Below, in pieces: positions 1-5,298 of a stretch of DNA of 5,298 nt (position 1 is its first letter; each line of letters opens with the position of its first letter). Origin of the DNA: Alphaproteobacteria bacterium (GTDB lineage Bacteria; Pseudomonadota; Alphaproteobacteria; Thalassobaculales; Thalassobaculaceae); assembly GCA_028822575.1 (NCBI GenBank), contig JAPKDN010000254.1, positions 1-5,298 on the forward strand, written 5' to 3'. The notes below the pieces were generated by a model, which had not been told where the DNA came from, made no database searches, and saw only the letters and a program-made list of their open reading frames with translations. Both the position numbers and the translations under genes were made by a program.

Positions 1-190
1 TTCCAATCGGTTGAATACCAATTTAGCGATGATTCGGTCCAAGGTTCTGGCAGGGTTGATTGGAGGGTTTTCGGCTGGAAACCGATTCGCTGGATGATGC
101 GCGAGCAGGTTACAGCACAATCCGACGCAACGGCGGCAATCAGTGACATGTCGGGCGGTTTCGGACACGGGTTCCATTGCTGCCACAGGG
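1..190. other. Left-edge segment with no supportable gene
   Basis: This is the stretch downstream of the DehI-like gene. Three frames stay open to the left edge. One plus frame is open from base 1 until a stop at 337-339, which lies inside the DehI-like gene on the opposite strand. A second plus frame ends at a stop at 92-94. One minus frame has an ATG at 149 and stays open to base 1. None has a ribosome binding site I would trust, and none gives a protein I recognise. One could be the end of a gene lying further left, but nothing here decides it. I see no hairpin followed by a T-run that would terminate the DehI-like gene. Confidence 0.5.
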
Positions 191-1021
191 TCAATCCGCC
201 GGCAGCGCGTTCAGCAGCAGCGTCCCGAACCCGACCATCTGCGGGCTGGTGCCCCGATAAGTTCGGATCGCCGAGAGCACCTGCTGGATCTGTTCCGGGT
301 CCAACGGCGGTGGCGCGCTTGGCGGCCCGAGCCCGGTGAGGATCCCAGGCGCGGTATCGATAATCCGATCTGCGATCTCCTCGCATGAAGCCAGAATTCT
401 GGGATCGGAAAGGCTTGTTCCAAGGACGTCCGCCACATGCGCCAGATAGTTTGGCCAATGGGCGAGTATCCGGTATAGGCCGGGCACGAATGCCTCGCCC
501 GCCAGTTTGGTTTCGAAGACATCGACCACCGCGCGTCGCGCTGGGTCCAACTCCTCCCACGGCACCATTCTGGGAAGCTGGGGTAAGGCCGGTGGCAGCG
601 GCCTGGACGTCGGGGTGGGTTGGGTGCCCATGGTTTCCACCTCCCCAAGCAGCAGACGGGCAAGGCAGCCAGCGAAAACCAAATTGACCGGGCTGACTCG
701 AGTGAAAGTCCGGCAAACATCCCGGATTGTGCCTTTCGATTGGCCGAATATGCCAAGCATCTCCAGGCTCGCAGGCTGGATTGGCGGCAAGGGTGGAAGC
801 GCTGAGACATCAACATGCGCCCAACCTGTATGCTGAATCGCCCCGTTCTCGAAGGCCGGTCGGGTAATCTCCCAAATCCATTCTAGAAGTCCAGGGTAGG
901 TGGCGAGATGGCGAAACAACGAGGAGACATAGGGAGCCGCGTAGGCAACACGGATCTCGTCATAGATTGGGGCGATGGTGCCGCTGGCCTCGCTTTCGGT
1001 AATCTCGCTCAAAGCCGCCAT
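191..1021 (-). CDS. DehI-like protein (haloacid dehalogenase/halocarboxylic acid dehydrogenase family)
   Basis: The 276-residue product is predicted to be soluble and mostly helical, with no signal peptide or membrane segment. It resembles the DehI family, whose characterised member removes halogen from both D- and L-2-haloacids with an activated water. The family signs are an N-terminal stretch at residues 14-52 (SGTIAPIYDEIR, then FRHLATYPGLLEW) and a second, similar stretch at 163-200 (FVPGLYRILAHWPNYL). This matches the internal pseudo-repeat known for DehI. Two proline-rich linkers lie near 75-84 and 134-154. The length is slightly below the roughly 300 residues of DehI. The ATG is preceded by GGAG, eight bases upstream (plus-strand 1030-1033). 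Against my recollection of Pseudomonas DehI, the catalytic Asp falls on Leu182 and the active-site Asn on Ser110, so dehalogenase activity is doubtful. The family call is fairly secure; the reaction is not known. It is transcribed away from the transporter genes. Confidence 0.72.
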   Translation of the reverse strand: MAALSEITESEASGTIAPIYDEIRVAYAAPYVSSLFRHLATYPGLLEWIWEITRPAFENGAIQHTGWAHVDVSALPPLPPIQPASLEMLGIFGQSKGTIRDVCRTFTRVSPVNLVFAGCLARLLLGEVETMGTQPTPTSRPLPPALPQLPRMVPWEELDPARRAVVDVFETKLAGEAFVPGLYRILAHWPNYLAHVADVLGTSLSDPRILASCEEIADRIIDTAPGILTGLGPPSAPPPLDPEQIQQVLSAIRTYRGTSPQMVGFGTLLLNALPAD

Positions 1022-1272
1022 CGCTGTTTCTCCATTTCTTGCGGTTTTTGTCGCATTGCCCTCTCGGCGAGGGTGACGAAAGTCTCACGCCTTTTCAAGA
1101 AGGCCAAGTTTGCCGGGCTTGACCGATGCGTCGCTTGGGCAGGGCCATGAAGGGTCTTGCCTTCCACTTGGCTAAAGTTCTTTATCGCGATCGCCCCTTG
1201 GCATTTTTAGGCGGTGGTTGCCTGCGCTTCCACCCAATTTTCAAATCCATCCTTCGGAACCATCTCGTGATC
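1022..1272. promoter_or_regulatory. Divergent intergenic region
   Basis: About 250 bp separate the start codons of the DehI-like gene (minus) and the first transporter (plus), so promoters for both should lie here. The transporter frame stays open back to an ATG at 1126, but that extra sequence is basic and not family-like, so I treat it as non-coding. A weak sigma70-like pair for the plus strand is TTGCCT, 18 bp, then TTTATC, just before the palindrome GCGATCGC near 1187-1194. The match is poor and I do not claim it as a promoter. I found no convincing box for the minus-strand gene. A small hairpin GAC-GAAA-GTC lies near 1075-1084. Confidence 0.4.
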
Positions 1273-2148
1273 ATGGAGCCGACTACGCTTTATCCGACCC
1301 TGTTGGCCCTCTTTTCGGCGTTTCTGTTCGCGCTTGGTGATCAGTTTCAGAACCAGGGCCTTGCGACGGTGGACTCCCGCGTCGGCGCAGTGCTGTCGAT
1401 CGGTGTCTCCACGACCTTCTTCTTGGTATTGGCGCCATGGCTGCTCGATATCGAAAGGTTGCTGCATCCGGCGGTGCTGATCTTTGTCCTGGTGGGCCTG
1501 TTTCGGCCAGGCATTTCGGTCAACCTCGCCTTGGTGGGCATGCGGTATCTGGGGCCGACCCTAGCGACAACCCTGACCTCGACCTCGCCGTTTTTCGCCA
1601 CCGCCATGGGGGTTCTCTGGCTTGGAGAGTTGATCACCATGGAAGTCGCGGTGGGCACCCTGGTTATTGTCCTGGCAGTGATGCTCATGGCCAAGCGAGG
1701 CGCGACAGGGCGCGCCACTTGGCCGCTGTGGGCGTTGGCGTTCCCGGTCGGTGCGGCGATCATCCGTTCCGGTGGCCATGTTCTCTCAAAACTCGGCATG
1801 AACGAGGTTCCGGACCCCTATCTGGCAAGCCTGGTGACTTTCTCAGTCTCGGCCTTGACGACGATTATTATTCATAGAAGCCGACGCGAGGCCCCGTCGA
1901 TCGTATGGGGAAGTGCGGGATCGCTATGGTTTATGGGCGCTGGGTTCGCCTTCGCCGTTGCGATTCTAGCTCTGAACGAGGCGCTCCTGCGCGGCACTGT
2001 CGTGCAAGTGGTGCCGGTGGTCTCCGCAGCGCCGGTTTTCATCATGATCATGAGTATCGCGGTTTTTCAGCGAGAGCGAATTACCGCCCGTACCGTCACC
2101 GTCATCTTTATGGTGGTGCCGGCGATTATCTTGATCTCGCTGTCGTGA
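1273..2148 (+). CDS. EamA/DMT-superfamily transporter, copy 1
   Basis: This is an inner-membrane protein of 291 residues, the usual size for an EamA-type drug/metabolite transporter. It has about ten hydrophobic helices (near residues 6-24, 37-54, 66-83, 94-118, 125-139, 150-165, 181-200, 216-234, 241-265 and 273-290) and the two-repeat EamA plan. The first repeat ends its fourth helix with WLGE (116-119), and the matching place in the second repeat reads VFQRERIT (264-271). The family mostly exports amino acids or small metabolites by exchange or proton coupling; the substrate cannot be read from the sequence. The ATG at 1273 fits the start of the neighbouring paralogue. An in-frame GTG at 1267 is a serious alternative because GGA (1256-1258) sits eight bases before it and fourteen before the ATG. 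An upstream in-frame ATG at 1126 would add a basic, non-hydrophobic extension and is rejected. The next transporter gene follows 116 bp later with no visible terminator. Confidence 0.88.
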   Translation: MEPTTLYPTLLALFSAFLFALGDQFQNQGLATVDSRVGAVLSIGVSTTFFLVLAPWLLDIERLLHPAVLIFVLVGLFRPGISVNLALVGMRYLGPTLATTLTSTSPFFATAMGVLWLGELITMEVAVGTLVIVLAVMLMAKRGATGRATWPLWALAFPVGAAIIRSGGHVLSKLGMNEVPDPYLASLVTFSVSALTTIIIHRSRREAPSIVWGSAGSLWFMGAGFAFAVAILALNEALLRGTVVQVVPVVSAAPVFIMIMSIAVFQRERITARTVTVIFMVVPAIILISLS

Positions 2149-2231
2149 CCTGCGCCAACGTTTTCGGTACCCGTCCCCAACGATCCACGATATTCATGAC
2201 ATTCTTTTATCCTTGCGTGGTCCAGCCTGGC

Positions 2232-2243
2232 GTCGGGCCCGAC
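2232..2243. repeat. Perfect 12-bp palindrome upstream of second transporter
   Basis: GTCGGGCCCGAC reads the same on both strands. A shorter palindrome, CCAG-C-CTGG, lies directly before it at 2222-2230, and the purine-rich GGAAAGG (2245-2251) follows just after. The position in the leader of the second transporter gene would suit a dimeric regulator or an mRNA hairpin close to the ribosome binding site. One perfect 12-bp palindrome is about what chance gives in a window of this size, so function is only a suggestion. Confidence 0.35.
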
Positions 2244-2264
2244 TGGAAAGGCTGTTCAACGCCC

Positions 2265-3155
2265 GTGCCAGAATTCACCTTATCTGCGGCCCTGTTGCCC
2301 ATTGTCTTCTCTCTCGTGGCGGCGTTTCTGTTCGCGCTGGGCGCGCAATTTCAAAGCCTGGGCCTGGCTTATATGGACTCACGCAGTGGCGCCGCGATCA
2401 CGATCGGCACCTCCGCGATGTTGTTCATCCTAGCGGCCCCAGTTTTTCTGGAGATCGACAATCTCCTGCACCCGGCCGTCTTGATATTCATGTTGATTGG
2501 TTGTTTTCGCCCGGCGGTATCGGCCAATCTGGCCTTGGCGGGTATGCGTCATCTCGGTCCGACCCTATCTTCGACCCTGACCTCAACGGCGCCGTTCTTC
2601 GGCGCCGCGCTTGGGGTTTTCTGGCTGGGAGAGGTGTTGACCTGGCCAACGGCAGTTGGGACCCTGGCCATCGTCTTCGCGATCATGATGCTGAGCACCA
2701 ATCGTGACGGGGTCGCATCGAGTTGGCCGCTCTGGGCGCTAGCGCTTCCGGTGGGCGCCGCCGCGATCCGCTCCGGCGCCCATGTGTTGACCAAGGTCGG
2801 CATGGAATCGGTGCCGGATGTTTACATTGCCGGGCTGGTGGGTTTCGTGGTCTCGGCGATCATTACTCTGTGCATCCACAAGGCCCGCCGCGACGCGCCA
2901 CCCATTCCCTGGATCAGCCCTGGCGCGCGCTGGTTCATGGGCGCGAGTTGTTGTTTCAGCCTTGCCGTGATCGCGCTGAACACGGCGCTCCACGTAGGTC
3001 AAGTTGTTCAAGTAATCCCGATCGTCGCCGCCTCGCCTATTTTCACCCTATTGTTAAGCGTCACTGTGTTTCGTCGAGAGAAGATAACTATCCGTGTGGT
3101 CGGAGCGGTGTTCATCGTGGTGCCGGCGGTGATCCTAATCGCCGTGGCGGGTTAG
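2265..3155 (+). CDS. EamA/DMT-superfamily transporter, copy 2 (tandem paralogue)
   Basis: This second ten-helix EamA-type permease has 296 residues from the chosen start. It aligns with the preceding transporter without gaps over the last 276 residues, at about 160 identical positions (58%) by hand count. Shared stretches include AFLFALG, LLHPAVLIF, GMR-LGPTL, WPLWAL and HVL-K-GM. The EamA marks are WLGE (120-123) and VFRREKIT (268-275). The start is uncertain. I chose GTG at 2265 because it gives an N-terminus matching the paralogue and follows GGAAAGG (2245-2251), though the 13-base spacing is long. An ATG at 2196 and a GTG at 2217 are also in frame, but they add a non-hydrophobic, Cys/Pro/Gly-bearing leader with no ribosome site seen. 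The frame remains open back to 1905, inside the first transporter, by chance. It likely exports a related small metabolite, possibly together with copy 1; the substrate is unknown. Confidence 0.87.
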   Translation: MPEFTLSAALLPIVFSLVAAFLFALGAQFQSLGLAYMDSRSGAAITIGTSAMLFILAAPVFLEIDNLLHPAVLIFMLIGCFRPAVSANLALAGMRHLGPTLSSTLTSTAPFFGAALGVFWLGEVLTWPTAVGTLAIVFAIMMLSTNRDGVASSWPLWALALPVGAAAIRSGAHVLTKVGMESVPDVYIAGLVGFVVSAIITLCIHKARRDAPPIPWISPGARWFMGASCCFSLAVIALNTALHVGQVVQVIPIVAASPIFTLLLSVTVFRREKITIRVVGAVFIVVPAVILIAVAG

Positions 3156-3230
3156 CGGGGCTTTGCGCCAACCAACGTCTTCTCGCAATCGACCTCCACG
3201 ACCACGCCATGCCCGAAACCGCCCCACCGC

Positions 3231-3259
3231 TTGGCCGCGCTTTGCTCCGATGATAAAGG
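3231..3259 (+). promoter_or_regulatory. Weak sigma70-like promoter candidate for the amidase
   Basis: TTGGCC (3231-3236) and TAAAGG (3254-3259) are separated by 17 bp, the preferred spacing. Only four and three of six bases match the consensus. Transcription would begin near 3266, leaving a leader of about 25 bases before the amidase ATG. If real, the amidase could be expressed apart from the transporters. The match is weak enough to be chance in a 136-bp gap. Confidence 0.2.
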
Positions 3260-3291
3260 TCGTCGCACACAATTCGACCGGAGACATCGCC

Positions 3292-4749
3292 ATGGCCGCC
3301 GATGCCAGCTTGATCAAAAAGACTGCGACCGAGATCCATGATCTTCTGAAAACCGAGGCGGTCAGCCCCCTGGACCTTCTCGATGCGCTGGAGGCGCGGA
3401 ACACCGAGGTGGACGGGGCGGTCAATGCGTTGCCAACCCTGTGTTTCGACCGGGCCCGGGACCACGCCAAGGCGGTGATGGAAAAGCCGATGGACGAGCG
3501 CGGTATCCTTGCCGGCATGCCGGTGGCGATCAAGGATCTGTCGCCTGTCGCCGGGGTGCGCAGCACCTGGGGATCACGGATCTATAAAGATTTCGTGCCA
3601 GAGCGGTCCGACTGCATGGTGGAGATCCTGGAAGCAAACGACGCGCTGATCTATGCCAAGGCGAATACGCCAGAATTTGGCGCTGGCGCGAATACCTTCA
3701 ATGAAGTGTTCGGTGCCACGGTCAATCCCTGGGATACCTCGAAAAGCTGTGCCGGGTCGTCCGGCGGCTCGGCGGTGGCGCTAGCCACCGGTCAGGCCTG
3801 GATGGCAACCGGCTCAGACCTTGGCGGTTCGTTACGCAACCCCGCCAGTTTTTGCTCGATCGTTGGTTTTCGGCCAAGCCCTGGACGGGTAGCGGCCGGC
3901 GCAAGCGGGCCGGGAGCCTTTCCGCCGGATCTGCTCGCCATTCCGGGTCAACCCTTTAGCGTCGCCGGCCCGATGGCACGGAACGTGCCAGACGTTGCAT
4001 TGATGCTGGATGCTATGGTCGGAAGCCATCGGGCGGATGGGATCTCGCTGCCCCGGGCGCGCGAGAGCTATGTCCATGCGGTCGCGGATCGAAAATTGCC
4101 GCGCAAGGTGGCGTTCTCCCGCGATCTCGGCGTGACCCCGGTGCATCCGGAAGTCGCCTCGATCTGCGAGGCGGCGGCCAAGCGGTTCGAGGAACTGGGT
4201 TGTATCGTCGAAGAGGCGCACCCGGACTTTACCGATATCCAGGACATCTTCCAGACCCATCGGGCGATGTCGTTCTATGTTGGCAAAAAAATACTCCTCG
4301 AGAAGCACCGCGACCTGCTTAAGCCTGAGGTGATCTGGAATATCGAGCGCGCCGCCGAACTGACCGTCGATGATTTCGCCCGGGTCGAGCTGGCGCGGGG
4401 CCGTTACCTCGCGCGGGCTGGGGCGTTCTTCGAGGAATACGACCTGTTACTTAGCCCAGCGACGATCGTGCCACCCTACCCTGTTGAGCAGCGCTTCGTC
4501 GCCGAGCTTGGGGATCATAAATTTGACAATTATGTCGAGTGGCTCAGCATCGCCTATGCTATCACCCTTACCGGTTTTCCGGCGGTGAGCGTGCCGGCCG
4601 GGTTTACCCATGACGACCTGCCGGTGGGGATGCAGCTGGTGGGCGGCCCACGCGGCGAGGCGGATTTGTTGTCGGCGGCGAACCTGTATGAGGAGTTAAC
4701 TGGCTATGCCGGGCTGGTGCCGATGGATCCGAGAGGGCCGAAGAGCTAG
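3292..4749 (+). CDS. Amidase signature family hydrolase
   Basis: The product is a 485-residue cytoplasmic hydrolase of the amidase signature family, which cleaves carboxamides to acid and ammonia or amine. The full Ser-cisSer-Lys triad is visible: Lys81 in MPVAIKDL, cis-Ser156 in AGSSGGSA and nucleophile Ser180 in SDLGGSLRNP. The spacings of 75 and 24 residues are the same as in fatty acid amide hydrolase. The motif then continues through PASFCSIVGFRPSPGRV, and the C-terminal part has the usual GFPAVSVPAGF and LPVGMQLVGG. The length is typical. The ATG at 3292 has GGAG eight bases upstream (3280-3283); in-frame starts at 3163 and 3250 lack such a site and add a basic, Pro/Arg-rich extension. 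It resembles GatA in fold, but no gatB or gatC is nearby, so a free-standing amidase is more likely than a tRNA amidotransferase subunit. The substrate is unknown. It follows two transporters after 136 bp and may act on the same compound. Confidence 0.92.
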   Translation: MAADASLIKKTATEIHDLLKTEAVSPLDLLDALEARNTEVDGAVNALPTLCFDRARDHAKAVMEKPMDERGILAGMPVAIKDLSPVAGVRSTWGSRIYKDFVPERSDCMVEILEANDALIYAKANTPEFGAGANTFNEVFGATVNPWDTSKSCAGSSGGSAVALATGQAWMATGSDLGGSLRNPASFCSIVGFRPSPGRVAAGASGPGAFPPDLLAIPGQPFSVAGPMARNVPDVALMLDAMVGSHRADGISLPRARESYVHAVADRKLPRKVAFSRDLGVTPVHPEVASICEAAAKRFEELGCIVEEAHPDFTDIQDIFQTHRAMSFYVGKKILLEKHRDLLKPEVIWNIERAAELTVDDFARVELARGRYLARAGAFFEEYDLLLSPATIVPPYPVEQRFVAELGDHKFDNYVEWLSIAYAITLTGFPAVSVPAGFTHDDLPVGMQLVGGPRGEADLLSAANLYEELTGYAGLVPMDPRGPKS

Positions 4750-5035
4750 CTGGGGGGAGGAGGTGGATTAAGTCTGCCTTCCGGTATCTCAACTTTATTC
4801 AACTCCCTATCGAAGGACGGCGCAGCGCATGAAACGGTGCAGCGCGAGAAATACTGCAACGCCTTCAATGGCCGATGAAAACTCTCCACTATCCGTCATC
4901 ACCCAACACTTGGTGTGTCGGGCCTAACCTTTGTCGCGGAGGCGATAGATTTATAGTAACAGCTTGCCTGTTTTCGCCGGGCTAACGAACGGTCAAAATA
5001 CCATCAGGAAATCAAAAAGAATGAGGGCACGCGAT
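4750..5035. other. Intergenic region between amidase and pterin dehydratase
   Basis: This 286-bp stretch is more AT-rich in its second half than the flanking genes. Just after the amidase stop comes a purine-rich tract, GGGGGGAGGAGG. TCAACT occurs twice, ten bases apart (about 4789-4804), and GCAGCGC occurs at 4822-4828 and again at 4839-4845. An imperfect stem, CAC-C-CAA/TTG-GTG, lies near 4900-4913 but has no T-run, so I do not call it a terminator. A 32-codon open frame at 4829-4927 has no family signal. No tRNA or riboswitch is evident. Confidence 0.5.
4931..4959 (+). promoter_or_regulatory. Sigma70-like promoter candidate for the pterin dehydratase
   Basis: TTGTCG (4931-4936) is followed after 17 bp by TAGTAA (4954-4959); an overlapping reading uses TATAGT (4952-4957) at 15 bp. 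It lies in the AT-richer half of the gap, about 75 bases before the chosen ATG. The long gap after the amidase supports independent transcription of the downstream gene, but the boxes match the consensus only in part. Confidence 0.3.
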
Positions 5036-5298
5036 ATGGCAAAAAAACTGGATCCCGCCCAGCGCGCCAAGGCGCTTACCGGATTGGCGGGATGGAGTGA
5101 CGCCAACGGGGGTGATGCCATCACCAAAAATTTCAAATTCAAGAACTTCAATCAGGCCTTCGGCTTCATGACCCGAGTGGCGTTGCTGGCTGAGAAGATC
5201 AACCATCACCCTGAGTGGTTCAACGTCTACAACAAGGTCGAGGTGACGCTTGCCACCCACGATGCCGATGGCGTGACCGAGCTGGATATCCGGATGGC
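5036..5298 (+). CDS. phhB: Pterin-4a-carbinolamine dehydratase, 3' end cut by the window
   Basis: This enzyme dehydrates 4a-hydroxytetrahydropterin to the quinonoid dihydropterin, recycling the cofactor of aromatic amino acid hydroxylases such as phenylalanine hydroxylase. Eighty-seven complete codons are present. The family signature is intact: Glu53, His57-His58-Pro59, Tyr65, His75 and Asp83. The histidines at 57, 58 and 75 have the same spacing as the three active-site histidines of the mammalian enzyme (61, 62, 79). The family is usually 95-118 residues, so only about ten to thirty C-terminal residues are missing. The ATG at 5036 has TGAGGG eight bases upstream (5022-5027). An ATG at 5021, five codons earlier in frame, is possible, with AGGA (5006-5009) before it, but is less well placed. 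No phenylalanine hydroxylase gene is visible, so the symbol is by family and the partner is unknown. The protein should be cytoplasmic. Confidence 0.9.
   Translation, partial: MAKKLDPAQRAKALTGLAGWSDANGGDAITKNFKFKNFNQAFGFMTRVALLAEKINHHPEWFNVYNKVEVTLATHDADGVTELDIRM

Noticed and set aside
5..87. Inverted repeat AATCGGTT (5-12) and AACCGATT (80-87), considered as ends of a mobile element
   Set aside because: Only eight bases match, 67 bp apart, with no transposase frame or target duplication; a match this short is likely by chance.
191..816. A 201-codon frame on the minus strand overlapping the DehI-like gene
   Set aside because: It is an out-of-frame reading of the same strand, rich in Arg, Ser and Trp, and shows no family likeness; the other frame gives the recognisable repeats.
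1347..1799. A 150-codon open frame antisense to the first transporter
   Set aside because: It is rich in Arg, Pro and Thr, lies wholly inside a convincing membrane-protein gene, and mirrors the GC-rich codon pattern of that gene. A similar mirror frame occurs at 2549-2803 over the paralogue.
1905..2264. Long N-terminal extension of the second transporter frame
   Set aside because: It overlaps the end of the first transporter in another frame, lacks hydrophobic character, and the transporter is full length without it.
3163..3291. N-terminal extension of the amidase by 43 residues
   Set aside because: The extension is Arg/Pro-rich, not family-like, and the ATG at 3292 has a well-placed GGAG.
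4829..4927. A 32-codon open frame in the gap before the pterin dehydratase
   Set aside because: GAAGGA lies eleven bases before its ATG, but the peptide has no recognisable feature and such short frames are common by chance.

Overview
The window looks like ordinary chromosomal DNA from a high-GC Gram-negative bacterium, most likely an alphaproteobacterium. That placement is an inference from GC-rich codon use, the gene families and Shine-Dalgarno-led starts; no rRNA, tRNA or marker gene confirms it. I see no rRNA, tRNA, CRISPR array, insertion sequence or phage gene.

Layout: positions 1-190 hold no gene I can support. A minus-strand gene (191-1021) encodes a protein that looks like the DehI-type haloacid dehalogenase family. 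A divergent intergenic region of about 250 bp separates it from three plus-strand genes. These are two tandem, clearly paralogous EamA/DMT-type ten-helix membrane transporters (about 1273-2148 and 2265-3155), followed by an amidase-signature hydrolase (3292-4749) with a complete Lys-Ser-Ser catalytic triad. After a 286-bp gap a pterin-4a-carbinolamine dehydratase begins at 5036 and runs off the right edge without its last residues.

How they may work together: the two transporters and the amidase lie on one strand with gaps of 116 and 136 bp and no obvious terminator, so they could form a transport-and-hydrolysis unit for an amide or amino-acid-like compound. The gaps are wide enough for separate promoters, so an operon is not proven. 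The DehI-like gene is transcribed away from this group and may share its control region. The carbinolamine dehydratase is a pterin-recycling enzyme and probably an independent unit.

The most interesting points are the tandem transporter duplication (about 58% identical by hand alignment), its link to the amidase, and a DehI-family protein that seems to lack the catalytic residues of the characterised enzyme. I found no convincing sign of a wholly new system.
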